Source of the DNA: JAKVCB01 sp965243695
Lineage (GTDB): Bacteria; Planctomycetota; Planctomycetia; Pirellulales; Lacipirellulaceae
DNA length: 64,000 nucleotides
Assembly: GCA_965243695.1 (NCBI GenBank)
Contig: CBDEWC010000014.1
Location: 496,001-560,000 of the forward strand
Direction: 5' to 3'
A program made the position numbers and the translations under genes. The notes below the pieces were generated by a model. That model worked only from the letters and a program-made list of their open reading frames with translations. It ran no database searches and had not been told where the DNA came from. Below are positions 1-9,821 of the stretch, in pieces; positions within the stretch are counted from its first letter, which is position 1; every line of letters starts with the position of its first letter.

Positions 1-540
1 ACCGCCAAATGTCCGCGTGGGATTGATGCTAATGTATCCGGGCAGATCTTTATTCTCGGTGCCCAATCCGTAAAGAATCCAGGATCCCATCGACGGCCGG
101 GTGAACTGAAAACTACCGGTGTGTAGCAGCGGAATCGCCAGCGGGTGGGCGGAACTATTGGTCATCATACTGCGGATTACACACAGCTGATCGGCTTGGT
201 TTGCGAGGTGAGGCAGGAAGTCGGAAATCCACTGGCCACTGTTGCCGTGTTGGGCGAACGGGGTGATGGGTCCTATGAGGGGTTTCTTGTCGTCACGCCC
301 GGCTTGACCAGACCGTTTTGCCAACTCTGGCTTGTAGTCGAACATGTCATGCTGACTTGGCCCACCGTTCATGAACAGAAAAATGACCCGCTTGGCGCGG
401 GGAGCAAGTCGGGCAGCATCTGGTGCGAGGTCCATTCCCTGTGCCACCTGGGCATGACCCTGCAGGGCTGCCCATGCCAGGGATCCAAACGCAGTGGAGC
501 CGATGTGCAAACATTGCCGACGCGAAATTTCTCCTCTCAT
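1..540 (-). CDS. DUF1501 family secreted protein (3' end cut by window)
   Basis: This is the N-terminal 180 residues of a DUF1501 (sulfatase-like fold) protein; the rest lies beyond the window edge. It starts with a Tat-like signal segment (SRRQCLHIGSTAFG), followed by the family hallmark VIFLFMNGGPSQHDMFDYKP and by SAHPLAIPLLHTGSF and RPSMGSWILYGLG. The ATG at 540 is preceded by AAGGAG six bases upstream, and that site overlaps the stop codon of the DUF1549 gene just before it, so the two are an operon and probably translationally coupled. In planctomycetes these pairs are abundant and predicted to be exported. Their biochemical role is not established, so no activity is assigned. Confidence 0.93.
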   Translation of the reverse strand, partial: MRGEISRRQCLHIGSTAFGSLAWAALQGHAQVAQGMDLAPDAARLAPRAKRVIFLFMNGGPSQHDMFDYKPELAKRSGQAGRDDKKPLIGPITPFAQHGNSGQWISDFLPHLANQADQLCVIRSMMTNSSAHPLAIPLLHTGSFQFTRPSMGSWILYGLGTENKDLPGYISINPTRTFGG

Positions 541-550
541 GTCGGACTCC

Positions 551-2800
551 TTAGTGGGCGTAATCGATGTCGACTAAATAACGAAATTCTGCGCTGCCGA
601 AAAGAGCCTGGCAGAGTGCGTTCCAGGCTTCTACCGTGGGTAACACGGTTTCGTTGGCATCGCTTTCTTCTTGCGGCCGGTTTGCTGCCTCGGGCTTGTC
701 GAGTTCGGCACCGTTGGTGTGCTTCAGCAGGTTATCGATCAGTGAAAGTGAGGCAGCTTGTTCTTCGGCCGACGGCAACCGGCCAAAGCCGAGCTCAAAT
801 GCCAATTGTACCCGCGCTTCGTCGCTGGCGGGCGCCTTTTCCAGGAGCAGTTTTGCCATCGCCTGTGAATGCTTGTGCATTTCCAGGTCGTTGCGGAGAT
901 AGAGGTCCTGCAAGGGGCCCGTGGTTACCACCCGGTTGCCACTGACCAGGTCGGCAGAGGGGAAGTCAAACAGCTCAAACAGCTTGGGAGGATAATCGCG
1001 CACCACCGGTAGATACACGCTGCGGTGGTTGCTGGAGGGTCGCAGTTGGTCCAGGTTCACGCCGCGGACCAGCTGATCTCCCAGGTCGGTAACGGGCGAA
1101 CCGACTGGCCGCGACAAGTCGAGCTGGCCGCTGGCCGCGAGCAGGGCGTCGCGAATTGCCTCGGCCTCTAGTCTTCGTGGTGACATTCTCCACAGCATGA
1201 CGTTTGCCGGATCGACCGCCATGCTCTGCTCGTCTGCGAGACTACTGAGCCGATACGACCGGCTGAGCACGATCGTGCGAATCATGTGCTTGACCGACCA
1301 GTCAGCAGAGATGAACTCGGAAGCCAGCCAGTCGAGTAGTTCCGGATGGCTCGGTGGTGTGCCAAGCTGACCGAAATCATCGACTGACCTTACTAACCCG
1401 GCTCCGAACAGGTGATGCCAGATGCGGTTGACCATCACGCGCGCGGTCAGCGGGTTTTCCGGGCTGGTGAGCCACCTGGCCAGTTCCAGGCGCCCACTTT
1501 GCTCGGCGCTGGGGGGAGGCACCGACTCAAGATGGAGGCATTTCAGGTAGCCGCGGGGGACTTCGTCTCCCAGGTTCCCCGGATTGCCACGAATGGCGAT
1601 CTGGGCATTGGCTGGTTTTTTTTGGTCACGGGCCGAGACGGTATATCTGGGCCGTGGCGGGGCGCTGGCCTTAAGTTCTTCAACCTCTTTTTCGAGTGCA
1701 GCAACTTGGGCCTTGAGGGCCGCAAGCTCGGTATCTTTTTCCTCGGCAGCAGTGGCTTCGGTGGAGTCGGCGTCACTGGTTGCCGCTTGTGGTTCCGAAT
1801 TTTCCGTGGTCAGGTTCAACTGCTCCTCGGTCTGCTTCAGCTTTTCCTGTTCCTGGGAGAGTTTTTCAGCCGCCTCTTTGATTTTTGCGTCGTGCGCTTG
1901 GGCAGCGATGTGCATTTGCTGGGCATTCGGGCCAATCGCAACCAGGTCGGTTGGATGCCTACTGTATTTCTGCTTAATGGTGCCGTACAGCGGGGCTGTG
2001 CTGGAAAAAATCCCCGCCAGGGCGTAGTAGTCGCTGCTGGAAATGGGATCGAATTTGTGGTCATGACACCGCGCGCAGGCCACAGTCAAACCCAACACCG
2101 ATCGCATCGTGACATCGATTAGCTCATCGACCATATCGGCGTCAAACCCGCGCTGACCGTTGTTGTGTCGCTTGGGACCGATCGCCAAAAAACCTGTTGC
2201 AATCAACAGGTCATCATGCTGTTGTTCGGGAGGGCGATTAGCGTGCAGAAGATCACCGGCGAGCTGCTCGCGAATGAACTGATCGTATGGCTTGTCGGCG
2301 TTGAGAGAATCGATCACGTAATCTCGATATGGCCAGGCGTGGGGATAACTGAAATTGAACTCCTTGCCACTCGACTCGGCAAACCGTACGACGTCCAACC
2401 AGTGTCGACCCCACCGCTCACCAAACTGGGGTGATTCCAGGAGTCGGTTGACCAGTCGCTCAAAACGGTCGGCCGATTCATCAGCCAGATAGGCGCGAAT
2501 TTCCTCTGGTGACGGGGGAAGTCCGATCAGATCGAAGTAGAGCCGCCGCAGCAGTGTGCGGGGTCCTGCACCCCGAACCGGAACCAGCCCAGTCGAGTCG
2601 AGCCGTGCCAGTACAAAATAGTCAATTTCCCGGCGCGGCCAGTTCGAGTTCCTTACCTCGGGGAGTTTGGCGCGACGGACCGGCTGGAGAGCCCAGCTTT
2701 GTTGTTGCTTGGCAGTAGTCTCTAAACCATCGGCCAGGCACTGGGTCAGGCCCATTAAACAAATAGTCGTGGCAGACAGGCAACGAACGAACGCAACCAT
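551..2800 (-). CDS. DUF1549/DUF1553 domain protein with c-type heme motif (PSD1 family)
   Basis: About 749 residues. The ATG at 2800 gives a signal peptide (MVAFVRCLSATTICLMG...CLADG); the frame runs on to a TTG at 2842, but that would bury the signal. An N-terminal DUF1549 region (RREIDYFVLARLDSTGL, LRRLYFDLIGLPPSPEEI, ERWGRHWLDVVRFAES) contains one CARCHDHKFDP motif, a CxxCH covalent heme site. A glutamate/lysine-rich coiled coil follows (about residues 310-380), then the DUF1553 region (NPLTARVMVNRIWHHLFG, DDFGQLGTPPSHPELLDWLA). It is the partner of the DUF1501 gene 10 bp downstream. The family is restricted mainly to planctomycetes and relatives. A periplasmic redox or substrate-binding role is only inferred. 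Confidence 0.93.
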   Translation of the reverse strand: MVAFVRCLSATTICLMGLTQCLADGLETTAKQQQSWALQPVRRAKLPEVRNSNWPRREIDYFVLARLDSTGLVPVRGAGPRTLLRRLYFDLIGLPPSPEEIRAYLADESADRFERLVNRLLESPQFGERWGRHWLDVVRFAESSGKEFNFSYPHAWPYRDYVIDSLNADKPYDQFIREQLAGDLLHANRPPEQQHDDLLIATGFLAIGPKRHNNGQRGFDADMVDELIDVTMRSVLGLTVACARCHDHKFDPISSSDYYALAGIFSSTAPLYGTIKQKYSRHPTDLVAIGPNAQQMHIAAQAHDAKIKEAAEKLSQEQEKLKQTEEQLNLTTENSEPQAATSDADSTEATAAEEKDTELAALKAQVAALEKEVEELKASAPPRPRYTVSARDQKKPANAQIAIRGNPGNLGDEVPRGYLKCLHLESVPPPSAEQSGRLELARWLTSPENPLTARVMVNRIWHHLFGAGLVRSVDDFGQLGTPPSHPELLDWLASEFISADWSVKHMIRTIVLSRSYRLSSLADEQSMAVDPANVMLWRMSPRRLEAEAIRDALLAASGQLDLSRPVGSPVTDLGDQLVRGVNLDQLRPSSNHRSVYLPVVRDYPPKLFELFDFPSADLVSGNRVVTTGPLQDLYLRNDLEMHKHSQAMAKLLLEKAPASDEARVQLAFELGFGRLPSAEEQAASLSLIDNLLKHTNGAELDKPEAANRPQEESDANETVLPTVEAWNALCQALFGSAEFRYLVDIDYAH

Positions 2801-3140
2801 GACATTACCAATAGGGTGAGGCGGGAGAAACACGGTCTCCAACGGGCCGGGCTTCCTTGCAGGCAGGGGATTCTTACGAAACAGCCGTGACTCTAGGACT
2901 ATTCATATTAACGCAGCAGCTTTGCGCATGTCAAACTCGCGTCAGGGCCGAGGGGGCCGGGTCCGGATACCACGAACAGCTAGAGAGTTATTTTTACAGG
3001 TCCGTCACCTACGCGACATTCCAGGCGGCTTTTTCGGTGGAGGCCACGCTTTGGACTCGCAAGGCGATCGAAAATCCGAAAACATTCATTGTGCGAGTCA
3101 AAAAACAAATCTCAGGTGGCTTTCTGATTCATGACGCAGA
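2801..3140. other. Intergenic region, no gene recognised
   Basis: This 340-bp stretch lies between the start of the DUF1549 gene and the stop of katG, both on the minus strand. Short open frames here lack family motifs and plausible ribosome sites. It should contain the promoter of the DUF1549/DUF1501 pair and the katG terminator, but I see no convincing hairpin with a T-tract. Confidence 0.5.
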
Positions 3141-5327
3141 TCAGGCAAGGTCAAAGCGATCAAGATTCATCACCTTGTCCCACGCGGCCACGAAGTCGCG
3201 CACAAACGCCTGTTGCGAGTCATCGCACGCATAGGCTTCCGCAATGGCTCGGAGTTGGGAGTTTGAACCAAAGACCAGGTCAACGGCGCTGGCGGTCCAC
3301 TTGACCTCCCCTGTAGCGTGATCCCGTCCTTCGAAAAAGTGCTCGCATCGGGCAGACTTCTGCCACTGGGTGTTCATGTCGGTCAGGTTGACGAAGAAGT
3401 CATTGTTTAACGTCTCAGGCTGATCGGTGAAGACACCAAGCTCAGATTTTCCGACGTTTGCATTCAAAACACGCATGCCGCCGACCAGGACAGTCATTTC
3501 CGGAGCGGTCAACGTCAGCAGGTGTGCCCGATCCACCAGCAGTGCCTCGGCTGGTGTCGTGTGTTCTTTTGCGAAGTGGTTGCGGAACCCGTCTGCAGTC
3601 GGTTCGAGCACAGCGAACGAGTCCACGTCCGTTTGCTCCTGGGACGCATCGGTGCGCCCTGGCGAGAAGGGAACCTGCACATCGTGTCCCGCCTTTGCCG
3701 CAGCCTGCTCAACGGCTGCGCACCCGCCCAGCACGATCACGTCTGCGAGCGAGACCTTCTTGCTGCCCGTGTTGAAATCCGTTTGGATCCCTTCGAGCGT
3801 TTGCAGTACATTGGTCAGTTCGGCCGGGTTGTTGACTTCCCAGTCCTTCTGTGGTGCGAGGCGGATCCGTGCTCCGTTCGCTCCGCCGCGCTTGTCGGTG
3901 CCGCGGAACGTGGCGGCCGACGCCCAGGCGGTCGAGACCAGTTGGGAGATCGAGAGTCCTGATGCGAGGATCTTGCCCTTCAGATCAGCGATGTCTTGAT
4001 CGCTGATCAGTTCGTGATCGACTTCGGGGACGGGGTCTTGCCACAATTGCGGCTCGGGAACTAGTGCACCGAGACATCGTGAGACGGGCCCCATGTCGCG
4101 GTGCGTGAGCTTGTACCACGCCTTGGCAAACGCCGCGGCAAACTCCTGGGGGTTTTCGTGGAAGCGTTTTGAAATCGGGCCATAGATTGGATCCATCTTC
4201 AGTGCGAGGTCCGTCGTGAACATCATGGGGGCATGTTTCTTCGACGGATCGTGCGCATCCGGCACGCTGCCTACTGCCGATGCATCCGTGGGAGTCCACT
4301 GTGTCGCACCAGCAGGACTTTGTGTCTGCTCCCACTCGTAGCCGAACAGGTTGTCGAAGTAGTTGTTGTCCCACTTCACCGGGTCGGTGGTCCATGCGCC
4401 TTCCAATCCACTGGTGATCGTATCGTCGGCGTTGCCACTCCCAAAACTATTTTTCCAGCCGAGGCCTTGCTCCTCGAGGCTGGCGCCCTCTGGTTCGGGA
4501 CCGACATGCTTGTCTGCATCGGCAGCACCATGGGCTTTGCCAAACGTGTGTCCGCCGGCAATCAGCGCGACGGTCTCTTCGTCATCCATCGCCATGCGGC
4601 CGAACGTCTCTCGAATGTCGGTGGCTGAGGCGAGCGGATCCGGGGTACCGTTGGGTCCCTCTGGGTTGACGTAGATCAGGCCCATCTGAACGGCACCGAG
4701 GGGATTCTCGAGATCCCTTTCGCCCGTGTAACGTTTATCACCCAGCCATTCACTCTCAGGTCCCCAGTAAATGTCCCCTTCCGGCTCCCAGACGTCTTCC
4801 CGCCCGCCGGCGAAACCGAGCGTCTTGAATCCCATCGATTCCAGGGCGCAGTTGCCGGTAAAAACCATCAGGTCGGCCCACGACAGTTTGCGGCCGTACT
4901 TTTGCTTGATTGGCCAGAGCAGCCGACGTGCCTTGTCGAGGCTCACATTGTCGGGCCAACTGTTGAGGGGGGCAAAGCGGATGGTGCCACTAGATGCACC
5001 GCCGCGGCCGTCGCCAATGCGGTAGGTTCCCGCACTGTGCCATGCCATGCGAATGAAGAGCGGTCCATAATGGCCGTAATCGGCTGGCCACCAGTCCTGC
5101 GAAGTTGTCATCAACTTGTCGATGTCTTGCTTGAGGCCATTCAAGTCGAGGCTTTTGAACTCCTCGGCATAGTTGAAATCCTCGCCCATCGGATCGGACA
5201 GGGGCGAGTTCTGGTGGAGTATCTGCAGGTTCAACTGGTTCGGCCACCAGTCTCGATTTGAAAAGGCCCCGGCCTTGGTATGTGCGTAATTTCCGCCCAT
5301 CACGGGGCACTTGCTTTCGGTGGTCAT
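3141..5327 (-). CDS. katG: Catalase-peroxidase KatG
   Basis: 728 residues, the usual length of a two-domain bacterial KatG. It removes hydrogen peroxide by catalase and peroxidase chemistry using heme b. Counting from the chosen ATG, the distal residues Arg93, Trp96 and His97 lie in FIRMAWHSAGTYR, and the proximal heme ligand His260 lies in LIAGGHTFGKAHG. Trp96, Tyr219 and Met245 have exactly the spacing of the Trp-Tyr-Met adduct needed for catalase activity. The C-terminal heme-less domain (from about residue 420) is complete. The start MTTESKCPVMGG is preferred over an upstream in-frame start 12 codons earlier because GGAG sits seven bases before it. It stands alone between two DUF1549/DUF1501 modules, with no fur or oxyR-like gene next to it. 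Confidence 0.98.
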   Translation of the reverse strand: MTTESKCPVMGGNYAHTKAGAFSNRDWWPNQLNLQILHQNSPLSDPMGEDFNYAEEFKSLDLNGLKQDIDKLMTTSQDWWPADYGHYGPLFIRMAWHSAGTYRIGDGRGGASSGTIRFAPLNSWPDNVSLDKARRLLWPIKQKYGRKLSWADLMVFTGNCALESMGFKTLGFAGGREDVWEPEGDIYWGPESEWLGDKRYTGERDLENPLGAVQMGLIYVNPEGPNGTPDPLASATDIRETFGRMAMDDEETVALIAGGHTFGKAHGAADADKHVGPEPEGASLEEQGLGWKNSFGSGNADDTITSGLEGAWTTDPVKWDNNYFDNLFGYEWEQTQSPAGATQWTPTDASAVGSVPDAHDPSKKHAPMMFTTDLALKMDPIYGPISKRFHENPQEFAAAFAKAWYKLTHRDMGPVSRCLGALVPEPQLWQDPVPEVDHELISDQDIADLKGKILASGLSISQLVSTAWASAATFRGTDKRGGANGARIRLAPQKDWEVNNPAELTNVLQTLEGIQTDFNTGSKKVSLADVIVLGGCAAVEQAAAKAGHDVQVPFSPGRTDASQEQTDVDSFAVLEPTADGFRNHFAKEHTTPAEALLVDRAHLLTLTAPEMTVLVGGMRVLNANVGKSELGVFTDQPETLNNDFFVNLTDMNTQWQKSARCEHFFEGRDHATGEVKWTASAVDLVFGSNSQLRAIAEAYACDDSQQAFVRDFVAAWDKVMNLDRFDLA

Positions 5328-6025
5328 ATTTTTTCTCCAAACGAGTTCTGCATTTTTTGTCAACGTGTTCTATATACAAGGATCCTGAGTTTTTGTGAAG
5401 TAGCGACCCGCGCGCCGTTGTCTTTTCGAAGGATACCAATGGACCTGGCCAATCGCGTGGACTGGGCCAATTGCAGCAGTACTTTTTTGTCACCCCGAAG
5501 CGGCACGCAATGGAGTCGGCTTGAGATTCAAGAGGCAAAATAGAGGTTAGGATACGGTTCGTCAAACGCCCCGACGCGACGACCGACTTACCAGTGGCCG
5601 GTTACCCCATCGTCGCTGACCAACGGAAGCCCGCAATTTTGAGCCTTGTGGCGCGTCGAGGGCTTATAGTTTTGCGACGGGTCCAACGACCGAATCCCGC
5701 GGTCTATTGGCGGCAACTCGGTTTCCGTAAACAGAATTCACATATTATTTGGATAGAAATAACAAAGCCCGCCACTGTTTGCGGGCGAGCATCATCAAGC
5801 TCTGGTCCCAACCAGGTAGAGCTCGATTTCAGCCCTCTTCTTTTCGGAAAAAATCTCGCCGTTGGATGTCTGGGCCCACAGCAGCTCCAGCGCACATTAA
5901 GCACACAATCCTACTGTGGCGTTGCCCTGTTGGTGGGCCATGGTGGCGGCGATTCGGCCCGTATCCAATGCGGGAGTCCGATGGGAGGTAGTTGCACCGC
6001 AAGACAAGCAACCACCTAGACTCGG
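5328..6025. other. Long intergenic region upstream of katG
   Basis: About 700 bp between the katG start and the stop of the DUF1501 gene. Several open frames exist on both strands, but none has a recognisable domain, good ribosome site or plausible composition. The katG promoter must lie near 5330-5450. A terminator-like hairpin for the upstream DUF1501 transcript is at 5760-5786. Nothing else was recognised. Confidence 0.5.
5760..5786 (-). terminator. Probable rho-independent terminator of the DUF1501 transcript
   Basis: Read on the minus strand, GCCCGC and GCGGGC form a perfect 6-bp GC stem with an 8-base loop (AAACAGTG). The stem is followed by TTTGTTATTTC, a T-rich tail. It lies about 240 bp after the DUF1501 stop codon, far enough that a read-through leader is possible but in the correct orientation. 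Confidence 0.55.
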
Positions 6026-7507
6026 CTAGGCCACGATCTCAGTGAGGACCCGGGCACCACCAACATTTGTGAGTTGGCGGAGGCGACCCGCATGCAGGAA
6101 TCTCAGCCGATTTTCGTCCAAGCCCAACAGGTGCAAGATGGTGGCGTGGACGTCGCGCAGGTGGATGGAAGTTCCCACCTGCCGGATGCCGAAGTCGTCT
6201 GTCTGCCCGACCGTCGTCCCACCCTTCACGTCTCCGCCGGCCATCCACATTGCCAGGCCGTACTGATTATGGTCGCGTCCGGGTGTGGCCGATTTAAGGT
6301 CCATGATGTGAGGCGTGCGACCCATCTCCGAGGCCCAGACCACCAGGGTTTCATCCAAGAGACCACGCTCCTTCAGGTCCTTCAGCAAAGCAGCTACGGG
6401 CTGATCGATTTCCTCAACGTGTTTTGGAAGCTTCCCCTTGATGTTTCCGTGGTCGTCCCAACTGTGATCTCTGTTTTCGACTCCATGAACCAATAGCGTG
6501 TAGCGGACCCCTTTTTCCACAAGCCGCCTGGCCAACAGGCATTGGCGGCCGAAGCCTGCGGAGACGGGATTATCCAAGCCATACATTTTTTCGGTCTGCT
6601 CGGTTTCTTCGGAGAGATCAACAATCTCGGGTGCCGCTACCTGCATACGAAATGCTAATTCATAAGCGTTAATGCGGGCTTCCAACTCACTTGCATCTGG
6701 CCGGTCGTTATGATGCTGTTGGTTTAACCACTTCATCAAGTCAAGCTCTTTGCGCTGCTCCTGACGACTAAGGCCGTCGGATCGCGTCAAATTCAAGATC
6801 GGTGAACCCGACGATCGAAAGAGGGTGCCCTGGTAGTTCGCAGGTAGGTACCCGTTTCCCCATACGGCTCCTCCGTTCACCGGAGCACCGCGGGGATCCT
6901 TGATCACCACATAGCCAGGTAAATCCTGATTGGGGCTGCCTAGCCCGTAGTTCACCCAGGCCCCGATGGAAGGGCTGCCCGGCAGTGTGTCGCCAGTGTT
7001 GACGCCCAGTGTGGCCGGTCCGTGATTTTGATTGTCTGTCTCAATGCCATAGATAAACGCCATGTCATCGACGCACTCGCCCAGATGGGGAAGCAGGGTC
7101 GATAGTTGCCGCCCGCACTGACCGTACGGTTTGAAGTTCGCCACCGGGGGAATCAGACGGTGAGGAAAACTGAGATTTGTAAAGCCTCCCAAATCACGGC
7201 TTAGCCCTGCCAATTCGGGGACTGTTTGGCCGGCATATTGCTCCAGGCCCGGACTGTAGTCAAACGTATCCATTTGGCTGACGCCGCCGGACATAAACAT
7301 GAAAATGCAGTGCTTGGCCTTGCTGGGCAAATGGGGAGTTTTGACCGCGATTGGAGTGGTACTCTCCGCAAAAATCTCGGATTCCTGCGCGAGCATGCCG
7401 CCTAGTGCCAGTGCCCCGATACCGTTGAAAGCCCGGTCCAAGAAATCTCTCCGCGACCCGCAGGGGGCGAATCTGGAAGAGTTGCAAGTCGCATTTGTCC
7501 CGAACAT
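6026..7507 (-). CDS. DUF1501 family secreted protein
   Basis: 493 residues from the ATG at 7507, with GGA seven bases upstream. It begins with a Tat-type signal (SRRDFLDRAFNGIGALALGGML). The family signature follows: CIFMFMSGGVSQMDTFDYSP, GPATLGVNTGDTLPGSPSIGAWVNYGLG, RYTLLVHGVENRDHSWDDHG, WASEMGRTPHI and GRDHNQYGLAMWMAGGDVKGG. It ends with the typical RDVHATILHLLGLDENRLRFLHAG block. Only 10 bases separate it from the DUF1549 gene upstream, so the pair is one operon. Length and domain order are normal. The fold is alkaline-phosphatase/sulfatase-like, but whether it is catalytic is not known. Confidence 0.95.
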   Translation of the reverse strand: MFGTNATCNSSRFAPCGSRRDFLDRAFNGIGALALGGMLAQESEIFAESTTPIAVKTPHLPSKAKHCIFMFMSGGVSQMDTFDYSPGLEQYAGQTVPELAGLSRDLGGFTNLSFPHRLIPPVANFKPYGQCGRQLSTLLPHLGECVDDMAFIYGIETDNQNHGPATLGVNTGDTLPGSPSIGAWVNYGLGSPNQDLPGYVVIKDPRGAPVNGGAVWGNGYLPANYQGTLFRSSGSPILNLTRSDGLSRQEQRKELDLMKWLNQQHHNDRPDASELEARINAYELAFRMQVAAPEIVDLSEETEQTEKMYGLDNPVSAGFGRQCLLARRLVEKGVRYTLLVHGVENRDHSWDDHGNIKGKLPKHVEEIDQPVAALLKDLKERGLLDETLVVWASEMGRTPHIMDLKSATPGRDHNQYGLAMWMAGGDVKGGTTVGQTDDFGIRQVGTSIHLRDVHATILHLLGLDENRLRFLHAGRLRQLTNVGGARVLTEIVA

Positions 7508-7517
7508 CTGTTGGTCC

Positions 7518-9821
7518 TTAATCGATATATACAAATTCATTCACATTAAGCAGGATCCGGCACAGGCTTAACAGCGAATCTTCGTGCGGCTCCGCAGAAC
7601 CCACCAACGCCTGCACTTTCTCCAACTCGGCCGCGGTGGGGCTGCGACTGAGTGCAATTTGGAAAGCCAGGTCAATCTGATCCTCGGGATCCTCGCTGCT
7701 GGAATTGCGAATGCGGTTGGCGAAATAGTTCGCCTCGGTATTCGCGAACTCGCCATTGTACAGAGAGAGCGATTGCAGCGGGGTAATGGAGTTTCTCCGC
7801 TGCGCACACGAGGTATTCGAGACCAGCGCGTCGAACGTGTCCATCATTGGCATATTCATTGCCCGCCGTTGGAAAATATAGATGCTTCGTCTAAGTCCCT
7901 CTGCATCGTGAGAGGTTTCCCACGTGTTGACGCCGTACACCTTTTGCGATTCGTCGAGGCCCTCCGGCAAAGGCGGAAAGACTGGCAGGCCTCCCCAGGC
8001 GTGGTTCAACCGCCCGCTAACCGCCAGGATGCTATCGCGAATCACTTCCGCCTCCAGGCGTTGGCGCCGAAATCTCCAAAGCAATTTGTTTTCCGGATCG
8101 ATCTGAGCGGCGCGGGAATCCTCCTTCTGTGAGGACTGTCGGTAGGTACTGGAAGTAAGGATCAGGCGGTGCATGGCCTTGATGCTCCACTTTTGATCCA
8201 CAAAGCGGAGCGCCAGCCAGTCGAGCAATTCGGGGTGGGTGGGACGTTCGCCCGCGTCGCCAAAGTCACTGGGCGTGCCAACGATCCCGCGACCGAAATG
8301 ATGTTGCCAGATGCGATTCACCATCACCCGGGAGGTCAATGGATTGTCTGAGCTGGTAATCCATTCGGCCAGCGCCATGCGCCGGCTCCGTGTCGGGTAG
8401 CGCTTGAACGGATCGAGTCTGATCCTGGCCGGCTGCTGATCGCCCGTAATGCAACTTAAGAAACCTGGTTCGACCACCTCTCCTCGATGATTCCACTCGC
8501 CGCGCAGCATGACATAGCTGGCCGGTACGCTTGGCCCGTAGGGGGGGCCGAGCGAATGGGTTAAAGACGTGGCAACCGGCTGCAAACGTCGCAGCTTGTT
8601 CTTGAGGATGAAAATGGTGCGGGATAAATCACCAAATCGCCGCTTTTCCTCTACGGAAACTGTCTTGTTGGCTTCGTCCTCAACCGACTTTTTCACCTCT
8701 TTAAGTTCCACCGGCTCGTCGCGCTGTAGCGCCGCGGTCAATTTTTCCTGCAATGCCTTCTGGAGCGTCGCGAACTCTTCTTCCGCGGGTTTCAGGTCGT
8801 GTTCACATTTCGCCCGCTTCGTGTCTGCCCACTCCTTCTCACCAGGTCGGTAAAATTCGGCGGCCATGGAGCCACCCAGTTGCATGATGTCACCGCGCAA
8901 CGGTGGTGGGATTTGTACCGTTTCAAAGAACGCCTTCATCCGGTAGAAGTCTTTCGCAGGAATGGGGTCGTACTTGTGATCGTGGCATTTGGCGCAGTCC
9001 AGTGTTATGCCGAGAAAGACAGATCCGACCGTGGCTGTCATTTCACTGAGCAGCTCATGACGGGTCTCATCGCCGCGCGGCTCCGTAAACGGCGCCATCC
9101 TCAGGAAGCCCAAGGCCACCACTTTCTCTGGATCGGTAAGTGGAAGCTCGCCAGCGCCAAGATGCTCGTGAAACTCGTCTCCGGCGATCTGTTCTTTGAT
9201 GAACAGGTCATACGGCTTGTCGTCATTCATCGCGTCGATCACGTAGTCGCGATAGCGCCAAACGTGGGGACGCTCCGGGTCGCCCTCGTAACCGGCCGTG
9301 TCGGCGTAGCGTGCCAGGTCCAACCAATGGCGTGCCCAACGCTCGCCGTAACGCGGATCGGCGAGCAGACGATCGACTAACTCTTCGTAGGCCCTCGAGG
9401 AGGAATTGGCAAGAAACGCATCGACCTCTGAGGGCGTGGGAGGCAAGCCAATCAGGTCAAAGTAAACCCGCCGCATTAGCACGCGTCGATTGGCCTGGGG
9501 GGCCGGCGACAAGCCCTGCTGCCTGAGCTTGCGGGAGATGAAAAGATCAATCCCATTGCGTGGCAGGAAATGATCGACCCGGTTGCCTGTCGATAACGGG
9601 ACTTCCACAGATCGGGGAGGTTGAAACGCCCAATGGACTTCTCCCTCGGCTCCTTGAGGCGCGCCAAGCGTCCGCTCGGCTCCTTGAGGCGCGCCAAGTG
9701 TCCGCTCGGCTCCTTGAGGCGCGCCAAGTGTCCGCTCAGCCCAGCCGATCCAGCCTACTGCCATCAATGCCACAGGCAGTGCCAGGATTGCTATCGGCCG
9801 GAAAAGAAGACGGTCACGCAT
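7518..9821 (-). CDS. DUF1549/DUF1553 domain protein with c-type heme motif and N-terminal repeat
   Basis: 767 residues from the ATG at 9821, chosen because it opens a signal segment (MRDRLLFRPIAILALPVALMAVGWIGW). Three copies of the 10-residue unit ERTLGAPQGA follow at once. Then come DUF1549 (NGIDLFISRKLRQQGL, MRRVYFDLIGLPPTPSEV, RWARHWLDLARYADTAGYEGD) with the heme site CAKCHDHKYDP, a charged helical segment, and DUF1553 (NPLTSRVMVNRIWQHHFGRG, SDFGDAGERPTHPELLDWLA). It is the operon partner of the DUF1501 gene that follows. The repeat lies in the linker between export signal and first domain and is probably not structured. Confidence 0.94.
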   Translation of the reverse strand: MRDRLLFRPIAILALPVALMAVGWIGWAERTLGAPQGAERTLGAPQGAERTLGAPQGAEGEVHWAFQPPRSVEVPLSTGNRVDHFLPRNGIDLFISRKLRQQGLSPAPQANRRVLMRRVYFDLIGLPPTPSEVDAFLANSSSRAYEELVDRLLADPRYGERWARHWLDLARYADTAGYEGDPERPHVWRYRDYVIDAMNDDKPYDLFIKEQIAGDEFHEHLGAGELPLTDPEKVVALGFLRMAPFTEPRGDETRHELLSEMTATVGSVFLGITLDCAKCHDHKYDPIPAKDFYRMKAFFETVQIPPPLRGDIMQLGGSMAAEFYRPGEKEWADTKRAKCEHDLKPAEEEFATLQKALQEKLTAALQRDEPVELKEVKKSVEDEANKTVSVEEKRRFGDLSRTIFILKNKLRRLQPVATSLTHSLGPPYGPSVPASYVMLRGEWNHRGEVVEPGFLSCITGDQQPARIRLDPFKRYPTRSRRMALAEWITSSDNPLTSRVMVNRIWQHHFGRGIVGTPSDFGDAGERPTHPELLDWLALRFVDQKWSIKAMHRLILTSSTYRQSSQKEDSRAAQIDPENKLLWRFRRQRLEAEVIRDSILAVSGRLNHAWGGLPVFPPLPEGLDESQKVYGVNTWETSHDAEGLRRSIYIFQRRAMNMPMMDTFDALVSNTSCAQRRNSITPLQSLSLYNGEFANTEANYFANRIRNSSSEDPEDQIDLAFQIALSRSPTAAELEKVQALVGSAEPHEDSLLSLCRILLNVNEFVYID
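9648..9737. repeat. Three tandem copies of a 30-bp unit inside the DUF1549 gene
   Basis: Units occupy 9648-9677, 9678-9707 and 9708-9737. They differ at one position (GCG versus GTG) and keep the reading frame, giving three ERTLGAPQGA repeats just after the signal peptide. Each carries a GGCGCGCC palindrome. A 30-bp in-frame unit suggests expansion by slippage or unequal exchange. Confidence 0.9.

Noticed and set aside
3427..3999. Open frames on the plus strand opposite katG
   Set aside because: They are shadows of katG codon bias; no independent domain or start signal.
5594..6019. 141-residue open frame between katG and the DUF1501 gene
   Set aside because: No motif, no ribosome site, and it spans the terminator-like hairpin.
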